From: an uncultured Bacteroidota bacterium
GTDB taxonomy: Bacteria > Bacteroidota > Bacteroidia > Flavobacteriales > Flavobacteriaceae
Length of the DNA: 55,089 nt
Direction: 5' to 3'
Assembly: GCA_903889745.1 (NCBI GenBank)
Contig: CAISYO010000210.1
Span: 1 to 55,089 of the forward strand
A program made the translations under genes and the position numbers. Positions within the stretch are counted from its first letter, which is position 1. Each line of letters opens with the position of its first letter. Positions 33,796 to 42,639 of this stretch are shown here, one piece after another. A model generated the notes under the pieces. It was not told where the DNA came from. It saw nothing but the letters and a program-made list of their open reading frames with translations, and made no database searches.

Positions 33796-33886
33796 TTAAA
33801 CACTAATTTCACAAATTATCACGAATTCAAAATAATTAAACTTCACAAAATTTGTGCTAATTCGTGGAATTTGTGTTGATGAATTT
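33796..33886. repeat. Family D inverted repeat overlapping the end of gmk
   Basis: Left arm about 33798-33828 (AAACACTAATTTCACAAATT, ATCACGAATTC) and right arm about 33849-33882 (AATTTGTGCTAATTCGTGGA, ATTTGTGTTGATG) are inverted. The right arm runs into the last codons of gmk (stop 33857-33859), which therefore encode INTNSTN from repeat sequence. Confidence 0.7.
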
Positions 33887-34441
33887 TTTTACTAAATGAT
33901 ACGCTTCCTCTTTTGCTACCTCTAAATCATAATTTTTAATAATCGTATCAAACTGTGGTGCCGTTGCTAACTCCACAGATGCTTTTGCAATACGCATATT
34001 TATTTTGTCTTCACTTTCTGTAGAACGTTGTTTTAAACGACGTTTTAATTCATCAACGCTTGGGGGTTTTACAAAAACAGCTAAAGTTTCATTCGGAAAT
34101 TTATGTTTTATGCGCAATCCGCCCGCAACATCAATATCAAAAATTACATGTTTACCTAACGCCCAGATGCGCTCTACTTCGGCTTTTAAAGTGCCGTAGA
34201 AATTATCGGTATATACTTCTTCCCATTCTACGAAATCTTCGGCTTTAATATGCTTTTTGAATTCGTCCCACGAAATGAAATAATAATCTGTTCCATGAAC
34301 TTCTTCGCCACGTGGTTCACGCGTTGTACACGAAATCGAAAATTCTAAATTCAAATCGGGTTGGGCTAATAAATGCCTTACTATGGTTGTTTTTCCTGAA
34401 CCTGATGGCGCAGAGAATACGAATAATTTTCCTTTAGTCAT
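33857..34441 (-). CDS. gmk: Guanylate kinase
   Basis: 194 residues. P-loop SGSGKTT (about 11-17), GMP-binding STCTTREPRGEEVHGTDYYF-type segment (here SCTTREPRGEEVHGTDYYF), VEWEEVYTDNFYGT, and FDIDVAGGLRIK. It phosphorylates GMP to GDP in the cytosol. The last residues INTNSTN and the stop are written in the family D repeat, so the natural C-terminus has been replaced or extended by it. Second gene of a yicC-gmk-nadD block. Confidence 0.95.
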   Translation of the reverse strand: MTKGKLFVFSAPSGSGKTTIVRHLLAQPDLNLEFSISCTTREPRGEEVHGTDYYFISWDEFKKHIKAEDFVEWEEVYTDNFYGTLKAEVERIWALGKHVIFDIDVAGGLRIKHKFPNETLAVFVKPPSVDELKRRLKQRSTESEDKINMRIAKASVELATAPQFDTIIKNYDLEVAKEEAYHLVKKFINTNSTN

Positions 34442-34458
34442 TGTTTAGTTCTGTATTA

Positions 34459-34530
34459 TCCTGCAAGGTTTCCAAAACCTTGTAGGTTTGATTTAATTGA
34501 CACCTACAAGGTTTTGGGAACCTCGCAGGA
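34459..34530. repeat. 29-bp near-perfect inverted repeat, CCTGCAAGGTTT family (G)
   Basis: Left arm 34459-34487 and right arm 34502-34530 match at 27 of 29 positions with a 14-base loop; each arm contains AAAACCTTGTAGGT or its complement. It occupies the yicC-gmk spacer and would form a long stem in the operon mRNA. Resembles a MITE. Confidence 0.85.
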
Positions 34531-34533
34531 ATT

Positions 34534-35394
34534 TTATAAAACGTTTAACACTTGCTCCTTAATCTTTTCCAATTCATCTTTCATCATTACCACCAATTTT
34601 TGCATTTCGGTATGGTTCGATTTGGATCCCATCGTATTGATTTCTCTTCCCATTTCTTGGGTGATGAAACCTAATTTTCTTCCGTTGGCTTCCATCCCGT
34701 TAAGGGTTTCTAGAAAATAGTTCAAATGGTTGCCCAAACGTACTTTTTCTTCGGTAATGTCGTATTTTTCAAGATAAAAAATCAATTCTTGTTCGAAACG
34801 ATTTTCATCAACGTTCACTTTAAGTTCGTCTAGAGCAGTGTGCAAACGAGTTTTTACTGTTTCCACCCGTTCGGCATCATAAGAAACCGCTTCGTTCATT
34901 AAATTATTGATGTTGGCAATTCTTAATTGGAATTCTTTTTCTAATGAAGCACCTTCATCTTTTCTAAAATTTGCGATGTTTTCCAAGGCTTCATCAATCA
35001 CAGTTTGGATTTGTTTCCAATCATTTGCATCGATTTCGTCGCGCTCTGTTTTTAAGGCATCGGGCATACGAACCGCCATTTTTAGTAATTCGGTTTCATC
35101 AGCATTTGGAAGTACCGCTTTCATTTGGTTCATGTAGCCATTTACAATTGGCACATTAATTTTAGAAGTTGTTTCTTCGCCAGTTACTTCTACATAAAGC
35201 GAAAAATCAACCTTTCCACGCTCTAAACGTTGCGAAATTTGATTGCGTAAACCCAACTCCATTTCACGAAAAACAGAAGGCATACGTGTATTTAAGTCTA
35301 AACCTTTACTGTTTAGTGATTTGATTTCTACGGTAATTTTTTTGGTTGGTAATTGCAAAGAAGCTTTCCCAAAACCCGTCATGGATTGTATCAT
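34534..35394 (-). CDS. YicC family endoribonuclease-like protein
   Basis: 286 residues. The family opening MIQSMTGFGKA and EIKSLNSKGLDLNTRMPSVFREMELGLR are clear, as is the ending QEMGREINTMGSKSNHTEMQKLVVMMKDELEKIKEQVLNVL (described in parts: QEMGREINTMGSKS and MKDELEKIKEQ). E. coli YicC is involved in RNA metabolism and relatives have endoribonuclease activity. It is next to gmk as in many genomes. A -7 box lies at 35414-35421. Confidence 0.92.
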   Translation of the reverse strand: MIQSMTGFGKASLQLPTKKITVEIKSLNSKGLDLNTRMPSVFREMELGLRNQISQRLERGKVDFSLYVEVTGEETTSKINVPIVNGYMNQMKAVLPNADETELLKMAVRMPDALKTERDEIDANDWKQIQTVIDEALENIANFRKDEGASLEKEFQLRIANINNLMNEAVSYDAERVETVKTRLHTALDELKVNVDENRFEQELIFYLEKYDITEEKVRLGNHLNYFLETLNGMEANGRKLGFITQEMGREINTMGSKSNHTEMQKLVVMMKDELEKIKEQVLNVL

Positions 35395-35408
35395 AATTGA
35401 ATAAAAAT

Positions 35409-35514
35409 GTCATCAAAGATATGAAAAGTTCTTAGTAATTAGTGAATAGTGAATAGTGAATAGTGATTAGTCTTTTCAAAAATGCTAATTACTAATTACT
35501 TGTCACTAGTCACT
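35409..35514. repeat. AGTGATTAG / CTAATTACTAAT inverted repeat (family E)
   Basis: Left part about 35430-35473 carries TAGTGAATAGTGAATAGTGA units (7-bp phrase) and the right part about 35483-35513 carries the inverse (CTAATTACTAATTACTTGTC, ACTAGTCAC). The right end contains the stop codon and last codons (VTSDK) of the EamA-family gene. Confidence 0.7.
35414..35421 (-). promoter_or_regulatory. Putative -7 box of yicC
   Basis: Minus strand TATCTTTG, 19 bp before the yicC ATG; no clear -33 TTG. Confidence 0.5.
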
Positions 35515-36389
35515 TTTTTCTGCGTTACCAAATAAACTCCCACAAATATCAACACTGCCGAAATCAGTTTCACAAAACTCAAATCGTCTTTTCCTAAACT
35601 TACGGCAAAAATAGTAGCAAAAAGCGGTTGTAAATAGATAAATACGGCTACGGTTGTGGGCTTGAGTTCTCGCATGGAAATCAAATTCAGTAAATAAGTT
35701 AAGAAGGTTGAAAACACCACTACAAAACCAATTTTCCAGAAAATATCAGTAGGTAAATGAGCAAAATCTATCGCTTGAAATTCGTTCCAACCAAAAGGCA
35801 ATACCATTAAGAATCCAAACGTATAAATCCATTTTACAAACGTGAAGGCGTTGTATTTATCCATTAATTTCTTGACGATAATCAAGTAAAATCCATAAGA
35901 AACGGCATTTACAAAAACCAATAAATTCCCTAAACTTGCATTTGTGGCATTGACTAATGATTTTCCATATAAAATTAAAGTTACGGTTCCAGCTAAGCCT
36001 AAAATGATGCCCAATATTTTTCGGTTTTCCATGCGCTCTTTCATGATAAAAGCAGATAAAACCAATACAATCATAGGTGTTGTAACCATTAAAACAGCTC
36101 CCATAATGGGTGAAGTGTAACTCAATCCTTTAAAAAAAGTGAGCATATTGAAAGCCACTCCAAAAAAGGCAGCGGCAACAATGCGAGGAAAATCTTCTTT
36201 GGCAATTTTTTCTTTTGGACCAAAGAAGGAAATCAACCAAAATAACACCACCGAACCACCAACACGCATGACAATAAATCCGAAAGCGTCGACATATTTG
36301 GGCATAACATCTTTAGCAATTGTAAAAGTTACACCGTAAATAATGGAAACTAAGGTAGCGGCAAATAATGCCCAATTTCTTTTAGACAC
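35496..36389 (-). CDS. EamA/DMT family transporter
   Basis: 297 residues, ten predicted membrane helices in two five-helix halves (IIYGVTFTIAKDVMPKYVDAF, then the second EamA repeat from about 150). Drug/metabolite transporters of this family export amino acids or other metabolites; the substrate is unknown. Its ATG overlaps the upstream ArsC-like gene by 8 bp. The last codons (VTSDK and stop) are family E repeat sequence. Confidence 0.88.
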   Translation of the reverse strand: MSKRNWALFAATLVSIIYGVTFTIAKDVMPKYVDAFGFIVMRVGGSVVLFWLISFFGPKEKIAKEDFPRIVAAAFFGVAFNMLTFFKGLSYTSPIMGAVLMVTTPMIVLVLSAFIMKERMENRKILGIILGLAGTVTLILYGKSLVNATNASLGNLLVFVNAVSYGFYLIIVKKLMDKYNAFTFVKWIYTFGFLMVLPFGWNEFQAIDFAHLPTDIFWKIGFVVVFSTFLTYLLNLISMRELKPTTVAVFIYLQPLFATIFAVSLGKDDLSFVKLISAVLIFVGVYLVTQKKVTSDK

Positions 36390-36738
36390 TTTGAAGAGCT
36401 TTCGTTAATTTAAGGACATTGGGTTGTGTGTTTCCAATAAAAATTTCATCATTAAAAAGAACAACAGGACGACTCAAAAATGTGTAATGTTCTAAAAGGT
36501 ATTTTTTGAAATCGGCTTCTGTTAGGTTTTTATCTTTTAAACCCAATGATTTGTATAATTGTGCTTTTTTACTGAATAATGCTTCGTAACTTCCTGAAAG
36601 CTGATACATTTCTTCTAAATCGCTTTCCGAAATTGGATTTTGACGAATATCTATAAACGTTAATTTATTTGAATTGGGTAACGATTTGATGATTTTTCGG
36701 CACGTATCGCACGAAGCCAAATAATATATTTTGTTCAT
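36382..36738 (-). CDS. ArsC/Spx-like protein (arsenate reductase family)
   Basis: 118 residues from ATG 36738; a longer frame from 36843 includes promoter sequence and is rejected. The thioredoxin-like ArsC/Spx fold has Cys10 and Cys13 (CDTC), the family's LTEADFKKYLLEHYTFLSRPVVLFND pattern (in parts: LSRPVVLFND) and a GNTQPNVLKLTKAL end. It could be an arsenate reductase, an Spx-type regulator or a redox protein; no ars genes are nearby. Confidence 0.85.
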   Translation of the reverse strand: MNKIYYLASCDTCRKIIKSLPNSNKLTFIDIRQNPISESDLEEMYQLSGSYEALFSKKAQLYKSLGLKDKNLTEADFKKYLLEHYTFLSRPVVLFNDEIFIGNTQPNVLKLTKALQSV

Positions 36739-36762
36739 TTTATGAATTTTTATTTTATGCCA

Positions 36763-36770
36763 CAAAAATA
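36763..36770 (-). promoter_or_regulatory. Putative -7 box of the ArsC-like / EamA operon
   Basis: Minus strand TATTTTTG, 24 bp before the ATG. Confidence 0.5.
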
Positions 36771-36777
36771 CAGCCTT

Positions 36778-36803
36778 TTGAATTCTAAAAATCAGTAATT
36801 TTG
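36778..36803 (+). promoter_or_regulatory. Putative promoter of the Cys/Met enzyme gene
   Basis: TAATTTTG at 36796-36803, with TTG at 36778-36780; the 15-bp spacing is shorter than usual. The ATG at 36821 is 17 bp beyond the box. Confidence 0.45.
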
Positions 36804-36820
36804 TAAAAAAATAAATTCGA

Positions 36821-37966
36821 ATGAAATTCAATACTAAAACCATACATGGTGGGCAACATCATGAAAAAATAACTGGAGCCGTAATGCCTCCTGTGTTTCA
36901 AACGTCGACTTACGTACAAACAAGTCCAGGAAAACCAGTAGGCGACTATGAGTACAGTAGAGCGGCAAATCCTACAAGAACTGCTTTAGAAGACGCTTTA
37001 GCAAGTATCGAAAACGGGGCAAGAGGTTTGGCTTTTTCATCAGGATTAGCTGCAACCGACTGTTTGTTACGTATGTTCAAAGCTGGTGACGAAATCATCG
37101 CAATGGACGATTTATATGGTGGAACGTATCGATTATTTACAAGATTATATAAAGATAGCGGTATCAAATTTCATTTTGTAGATATGAATGATTTGGAAAA
37201 ATTCCAATCGTTAATCAATGAAAACACCAAATTAGTTTGGGTAGAAACACCAACCAATCCATTAATGAAGTTAGCCGATATTGCGGCAATTGCACAAATT
37301 ACTAAAAAGCATAAAATTTTGTTTGCAGTAGATAACACTTTTGCAACGCCTTATTTACAAAAACCTTTAGATTTAGGCGCTGATATTGTAATGCATTCGG
37401 CAACTAAATATTTAGGAGGTCATTCAGATGTAATTGCAGGCGCATTAATCATCAAAGATAAAACGTTGGGCGAAGAACTACACTTCAAACAATTCGCAAC
37501 AGGCGCAACTTTAGGACCAATGGACTCTTTTTTGGTGTTAAGAGGCATTAAAACATTGCATTTGCGCGTACAACGTCATTGCGAAAACGGTGAAAAAGTA
37601 GCAGCCTATTTAGACAATCATCCTTTAGTAGAACGAGTATATTATCCAGGATTAAGTTCGCATCCGTTTCATGAAATTGCCAAAAAACAAATGAGTGGCT
37701 TTGGCGGAATGGTAACGTTCACTTTCAAATCGGGTAAAAAAGAAGAGGCAATTAAATTCTTAGAAAATTTAAAAGTATTTACTTTAGCCGAATCATTAGG
37801 CAGTGTAGAATCATTAGCCAATCATCCCGCTTTAATGACACATGCTTCTATTCCTGAAGATAAAAGAAAAGAAGTGGGTATTTCTGATGATTTAGTGCGA
37901 TTGAGCGTAGGAATCGAAGATATTGAAGATTTATTAGCAGATTTAGAGCAAGCGTTTAAAGCATAA
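36821..37966 (+). CDS. Cystathionine gamma-synthase / gamma-lyase family PLP enzyme
   Basis: 381 residues, full length. Cys/Met metabolism fold: DYEYSRAANPTRTALEDALASIE (in parts: YEYSRAANPTRTALE), SSGLAATDCLLRM, VDNTFATPYLQ and the PLP lysine Lys196 in SATKYLGGHSD. Such enzymes move sulfur between cysteine and homocysteine. Gamma-synthase (MetB) and gamma-lyase (MetC-like) cannot be separated by eye, and the sequence fits either. Divergent from the ArsC-like gene. Confidence 0.88.
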   Translation: MKFNTKTIHGGQHHEKITGAVMPPVFQTSTYVQTSPGKPVGDYEYSRAANPTRTALEDALASIENGARGLAFSSGLAATDCLLRMFKAGDEIIAMDDLYGGTYRLFTRLYKDSGIKFHFVDMNDLEKFQSLINENTKLVWVETPTNPLMKLADIAAIAQITKKHKILFAVDNTFATPYLQKPLDLGADIVMHSATKYLGGHSDVIAGALIIKDKTLGEELHFKQFATGATLGPMDSFLVLRGIKTLHLRVQRHCENGEKVAAYLDNHPLVERVYYPGLSSHPFHEIAKKQMSGFGGMVTFTFKSGKKEEAIKFLENLKVFTLAESLGSVESLANHPALMTHASIPEDKRKEVGISDDLVRLSVGIEDIEDLLADLEQAFKA

Positions 37967-38034
37967 TAATCAATAAGAAGAAATAAATCACTAAAAAAGG
38001 TACGAGTATAAAGATGTGCTTTTTTTGCTTAGTT

Positions 38035-38065
38035 TTTAATAATTAAGAAATACCTTGTATATTTG
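38035..38065 (+). promoter_or_regulatory. Promoter of gdhA
   Basis: TTG 38035-38037, 20-bp spacer, TATATTTG 38058-38065; 53 bp upstream of the ATG. Confidence 0.6.
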
Positions 38066-38118
38066 TCGGCTTAACGCAAACGGTTTCATTAATAGAATAA
38101 ACATAAAGATATAGCCCC

Positions 38119-39465
38119 ATGATGGAAAAAAAGATAAATGATTTTATGGCGCAGGTTGAAGCCAAAAATCCAAACGAACCAGAATTTATCCAAGCAGTAA
38201 GAGAGTTTGCAGAAACCGTAATTCCGTTTATTGCCGATCATAAAAAATATGGCGGAAAAAATTTATTATTAAGAATCGCCGAGCCAGAAAGAGCAGTTAT
38301 TTTTAGAGTGCCTTGGGTTGATGATAATGGAGAAATTCAAGTAAATAGAGGATTTAGAATCCAAATGAATTCTGCAATTGGGCCTTATAAAGGAGGAATT
38401 CGTTTTCATAATACGGTAAATTTATCAGTACTTAAATTTTTAGCATTCGAACAAGTTTTCAAAAATAGTTTAACCACATTACCTATGGGTGGTGGTAAAG
38501 GAGGGTCAGATTTTGATCCACAAGGAAAATCAGATTCAGAAGTAATGCGTTTTTGTCAATCTTTTATGACCGAATTATGTCGTCATATTGGACCTGATTT
38601 AGATGTTCCTGCAGGAGATATTGGAGTAGGAGCTAGAGAAATTGGATACATGTTTGGTCAATACAAACGTATCAGAAACGAATTTACAGGAGTGTTAACC
38701 GGAAAAGGGTTAGCTTATGGAGGTTCATTAATCCGTCCTGAAGCAACAGGCTATGGAGTGGTATATTTCACCGAACAAATGCTAAAAACTAGAGGAGAAA
38801 AAATTGCAGGTAAAACGGTGGCTATTTCTGGTTTTGGAAATGTAGCTTGGGGTGTTGCCTTAAAAATTAATGAATTGGGCGGAAAATTAGTTACTATCTC
38901 TGGTCCTGATGGATATATCTATGATGCAGATGGAATTTCTGGTGAGAAAATAGAATTCATGCTCGACATGAGAGCAAGTGGTGATAACAGAGCAGCAGCA
39001 TATGCTGAAAAATATCCAAATGCTGTTTTTCATAAAGGGAAAAGTCCATGGGAAGCAAAAGTTGATATTGCAATTCCATGCGCTACACAAAATGAATTGA
39101 ACGAAGAAGATGCAAAAAAATTAATTGCTAATGGTGTTATGTGTGTAACCGAAGCAGCAAATATGCCTTGTACTTTGGATGCTATCAAACAATTTTTAGA
39201 TGCGAAAGTATTATTTGCACCTGGAAAAGCTGCAAATGCTGGAGGGGTAGCGGCCTCAGGGTTAGAAATGACACAAAATTCCATTCGTTTAAATTGGACT
39301 AGTGAAGAAGTAGATATGCGTTTGAAAGATATTATGGTGGGCATTCACAGTCAATGTAAAACGTATGGAACAGATGCCGATGGTTATGTAAATTATGTAA
39401 AAGGAGCAAATATTGCCGGTTTCGTTAAAGTAGCCGATGCTATGTTAGCACAAGGAGTTGTTTAA
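38119..39465 (+). CDS. gdhA: NADP-type glutamate dehydrogenase
   Basis: 448 residues, the length of bacterial hexameric NADP enzymes. GYRPQYN-type substrate segment is represented by KGGIRFHNTVN and LPMGGGKGGSDFDP (catalytic Lys), followed by DVPAGDIGVGAREIGYMFGQY and the Rossmann GFGNVAWG. It links ammonia to 2-oxoglutarate. Two adjacent ATG codons at the start (38119 and 38122) leave the start ambiguous by one residue. A strong terminator follows. Confidence 0.95.
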   Translation: MMEKKINDFMAQVEAKNPNEPEFIQAVREFAETVIPFIADHKKYGGKNLLLRIAEPERAVIFRVPWVDDNGEIQVNRGFRIQMNSAIGPYKGGIRFHNTVNLSVLKFLAFEQVFKNSLTTLPMGGGKGGSDFDPQGKSDSEVMRFCQSFMTELCRHIGPDLDVPAGDIGVGAREIGYMFGQYKRIRNEFTGVLTGKGLAYGGSLIRPEATGYGVVYFTEQMLKTRGEKIAGKTVAISGFGNVAWGVALKINELGGKLVTISGPDGYIYDADGISGEKIEFMLDMRASGDNRAAAYAEKYPNAVFHKGKSPWEAKVDIAIPCATQNELNEEDAKKLIANGVMCVTEAANMPCTLDAIKQFLDAKVLFAPGKAANAGGVAASGLEMTQNSIRLNWTSEEVDMRLKDIMVGIHSQCKTYGTDADGYVNYVKGANIAGFVKVADAMLAQGVV

Positions 39466-39487
39466 TAAATACAATCATTATAGTTCA

Positions 39488-39523
39488 AAAGCGCTTTCAT
39501 TGTTTTGAAAGCGCTTTTTTTTA
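39488..39523 (+). terminator. Rho-independent terminator of gdhA
   Basis: AAAGCGCTTTCA (39488-39499) pairs perfectly with TGAAAGCGCTTT (39506-39517), followed by a T run. Confidence 0.85.
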
Positions 39524-39538
39524 GATGATATATCAAAA

Positions 39539-39567
39539 TTGAAATTAATTCGTTTATAGTATATTTG
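39539..39567 (+). promoter_or_regulatory. Promoter of porZ
   Basis: TTG 39539-39541, 18-bp spacer, TATATTTG 39560-39567; the ATG is at 39583, 15 bp later. Confidence 0.6.
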
Positions 39568-39582
39568 TAATTTACATTACTA

Positions 39583-41847
39583 ATGAAAAAATCGGCGTAC
39601 ATATTTGTGTTTTTCTTTGCTCAACTGTTGTTTTCTCAGCAAAACAATCAGCAGTGGAAAGGGTATTTTTCCTATAACGAAATTGTGGATGTGGAAGGCA
39701 CAACGGGCAAAATATTTGCAGCTACACAAAACACAATTTTTTCCAAAACAATAAATAGTTCAGAGCTCACCATTCACAATTCGGTTACAGGGTTTAAGTC
39801 AGAATTAATAACCGCAATACACCATTCAGAAACCACAAATAAAATTTTTGCGGGGAATAGTAATGGGCTATTGATTATTATTAATGCCGATGAATCAGTA
39901 ACAACTAAAGTAGATATAATCAACGAAGTGCCTGTAGCTCCTAATAAGAAGAAAATTAATGATTTGTTCGAACACAATGGGCGATTATATATTGCAACAG
40001 ATTATGGAATTTCTGTCTTAGATGTTACTACCCTAGAATTTATTACTACTTATTTCATTGGAACTTCTGGTCAAGAAACACAAGTGCTTCAAACTACAGT
40101 TTTAGGCGATGAATTATATGCTGTTACAAGAGATTTTGGTATTCGAAGAGGAACATTAACAAATCCTAATTTATTTGATTTTAATCAATGGCAAACATTT
40201 GTTGCGGGTTTTTGGTCTGGAATTGTTACTTTCAATAACCAGTTAATCGCCATGAATACCAATGCTAAAACGTATAAGTTTAACGGAATTAATCCACAAG
40301 AAATACTTAACCTCAACCAACCTGGATTAAAACTTAAAACAAATGGCGCCGAAATAATTGTTACAACAGCCAATCATGTTTTTGTATTAAATCAAGTATT
40401 TTCTCAACTAGCACACGTTACTTCAATTCCAGATTTTTCAGCTGTTTTTACGGCAGCAACAGTAGTAGGAACCAAATTGTATATTGGCACTGAAAAAAAT
40501 GGATTGTTTTCAACAGATATAACAAATCCAACTGTTTTTGAAAGCATGTCGCCTAATGGACCACTTCAAAATTATATTTTTAGGATAAAAAAAGCTCCAA
40601 ATTTTTTATGGGCGGTGTATGGCGATTATACCTTTGATTATAATCCGTTTCCTTTAGATGAATATGGAATTAGCAAATATTCTACAAATAATAGTTGGGA
40701 AACTATTCCTTATGAAAATTTATTTGAAGCAAAATCTATTTCAGGATTAGCAATTAGTCCTATTAATACTAATTTAGTTTATGCAACGTCATACTATTCT
40801 GGAGTTTTAAAAATAAACAACGAGGAAATAGAGCTTTTTAATAATATAAATACTGGACCTGATGGTTTAGAACCAATTGCTGCAAACCTTTTAGACTTTA
40901 GAATTAATAGTCCAGCATTTGACAAAAAGGGGAATTTATGGGTAACCAATAGAGGAACAGATAAAGCTATAAAAGTACTGCGCACAACAAATCAATGGCA
41001 ATCATATGATATTGGTGACTATATAACGAACGGAAGATTCGCATCAATGGGAATTGATAGAAACGACACTAAATGGTTGCCAACTCGCGATGATGGTGTT
41101 ATTGCTTTTAATGACACTCGAAACAACAAAACTTTAAGAATAGATGATAGTAGCGGATTGCCTACAACAAATGTTTTATGTATTGCAATTGACAAACGCA
41201 ATCAATTATGGATAGGTACAGCAGCTGGGCTTAGGGTTTTATCTAGTGTAGATCAGTTTTTACAACAAGACGAACTCACGGTTTCAAATATTGTTATACA
41301 AGAAGGAGATTTAGCACAAGAGCTTTTTTATCAGCAAATAATAACTGACATTGCAGTAGATGGCGCCAATAGAAAATGGGTTGCAATTGATAATGGAGGT
41401 GTTTTTTTAGTTTCATCAAATGGACAACAAACGCTCTACCAATTTGATAAAAATAATTCTCCACTACCCAGTAATTCAATAAACGACATAGAAATTGACG
41501 ATGTAACCGGCGAAGTTTTTTTTGCAACCGATAAAGGAATGGTTTCTTTTTTAGGCACATCAACTAAGCCAAGTGATAGTTTAGCCGATGTTTATGTTTA
41601 TCCTAACCCTGTTCGACCAGGTTTTTCGGGGACTGTAAAAATTAGCGGATTAACCGATAAAGCCAATGTAAAAATCACCGATATTGAAGGGAATTTAGTC
41701 CACGAAACCACTACTGCTGGCGGAACTATTGAATGGGACACCACCGCGTTTGGAAAATACAAAGTAGCTTCTGGCGTATATATGATTTTTGTAGCCACTG
41801 AAGACGGATTAGATACTACGGTTAAAAAAGTAATGGTAATTCGATAA
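39583..41847 (+). CDS. porZ: PorZ-like type IX secretion protein (beta-propeller, T9SS sorting domain)
   Basis: 754 residues. Signal peptide to about 18 (LLFSQ); then two seven-bladed-type propellers built of short WIGT-like strands (KIFAATQNTIF, RLYIATDYGISVL, KLYIGTEKNGLF, QLWIGTAAGLRVL, VFFATDKGMVSF); and a C-terminal T9SS type A sorting domain (YPNPVRPGFSG, ASGVYMIFV) at about 665-754. This matches PorZ, part of the cell-surface attachment complex that finishes T9SS cargo. It is followed with a 1-bp overlap by recO, an arrangement I recall as common in flavobacteria. Confidence 0.78.
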   Translation: MKKSAYIFVFFFAQLLFSQQNNQQWKGYFSYNEIVDVEGTTGKIFAATQNTIFSKTINSSELTIHNSVTGFKSELITAIHHSETTNKIFAGNSNGLLIIINADESVTTKVDIINEVPVAPNKKKINDLFEHNGRLYIATDYGISVLDVTTLEFITTYFIGTSGQETQVLQTTVLGDELYAVTRDFGIRRGTLTNPNLFDFNQWQTFVAGFWSGIVTFNNQLIAMNTNAKTYKFNGINPQEILNLNQPGLKLKTNGAEIIVTTANHVFVLNQVFSQLAHVTSIPDFSAVFTAATVVGTKLYIGTEKNGLFSTDITNPTVFESMSPNGPLQNYIFRIKKAPNFLWAVYGDYTFDYNPFPLDEYGISKYSTNNSWETIPYENLFEAKSISGLAISPINTNLVYATSYYSGVLKINNEEIELFNNINTGPDGLEPIAANLLDFRINSPAFDKKGNLWVTNRGTDKAIKVLRTTNQWQSYDIGDYITNGRFASMGIDRNDTKWLPTRDDGVIAFNDTRNNKTLRIDDSSGLPTTNVLCIAIDKRNQLWIGTAAGLRVLSSVDQFLQQDELTVSNIVIQEGDLAQELFYQQIITDIAVDGANRKWVAIDNGGVFLVSSNGQQTLYQFDKNNSPLPSNSINDIEIDDVTGEVFFATDKGMVSFLGTSTKPSDSLADVYVYPNPVRPGFSGTVKISGLTDKANVKITDIEGNLVHETTTAGGTIEWDTTAFGKYKVASGVYMIFVATEDGLDTTVKKVMVIR

Positions 41848-42560
41848 TGCTCATAAAAACTAAAGCCATTGTCCTTTCTTCCTTAAAATATCAAGAAAAA
41901 AGCTTGATTGTCAAATGCTTTACGGAAAGCGACGGTTTAAAAAGTTATTTTGTTCCAAGCGCTTATTCTAATAAAAAGGTCAACCAAAAAATTGCTTATT
42001 TTCAGCCTTTAACCATAATTGAAATCGAAGCAAATCACAAGAATAAAGGCACGCTCGAACATTTTAAAGAAATTCGATTAGCACACAGCTACTATTCCAT
42101 CAATACCGATATTGTTAAAAGCACGATTGTAATTTTTCTTTCCGAAATTTTACATCACGCCATCAAAGAAGAAGAAAAAAACCAAAGCTTATTTTCTTTT
42201 TTAGAAACTGCACTTCTTTGGTTTGATACGCACCAAGAAACGACCAATTTTCATCTTATTTTGATGATGGAAGTTACTAAATATTTAGGCTTTTATCCTG
42301 ATCTGACCGAACTTGATTTTCCTTATTTTGATATCAAAGAAGGTTTATTTACACCATTTCAAAGCATCAATTCGTTAACCGAACACGAAACACATTTGTT
42401 TAAACGATTATTACAATTAAAATTTGATTCAGACCAAAAAATATTTGCTGGAATTGAACGCCAATTGCTATTAAAAATTCTCCTAGATTTCTACACATTA
42501 CATCTCGATGGCTTCAAAAAACCAAAATCGTTAGAGGTCTTAAAAGAAGTTTTTTCTTAA
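41847..42560 (+). CDS. recO: DNA repair protein RecO
   Basis: 237 residues. An N-terminal OB-fold segment (IVLSSLKYQEKSLIVKCFTESDGLKSYFV) is followed by a helical C-terminal part. The zinc-finger cysteines of some RecO proteins are absent, as is usual in flavobacteria. RecO helps load RecA on single-stranded DNA. The start overlaps the last base of the porZ stop. Confidence 0.88.
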   Translation: MLIKTKAIVLSSLKYQEKSLIVKCFTESDGLKSYFVPSAYSNKKVNQKIAYFQPLTIIEIEANHKNKGTLEHFKEIRLAHSYYSINTDIVKSTIVIFLSEILHHAIKEEEKNQSLFSFLETALLWFDTHQETTNFHLILMMEVTKYLGFYPDLTELDFPYFDIKEGLFTPFQSINSLTEHETHLFKRLLQLKFDSDQKIFAGIERQLLLKILLDFYTLHLDGFKKPKSLEVLKEVFS

Positions 42561-42562
42561 CA

Positions 42563-42600
42563 CACAACTTTTGCCTTTTACCTTTTGCCTTTTCTCATTA
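42563..42600. repeat. CTTTTGCCTTTTACC direct-repeat phrase (family F)
   Basis: ACTTTTGCCTTTTACCTTTT, then GCCTTTTCTC: three tandem phrases of about 10 bp, immediately after the recO stop. Confidence 0.55.
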
Positions 42601-42639
42601 AATCATTACTTTCGCAAATTGATTTAAGTAAGCGACAAA

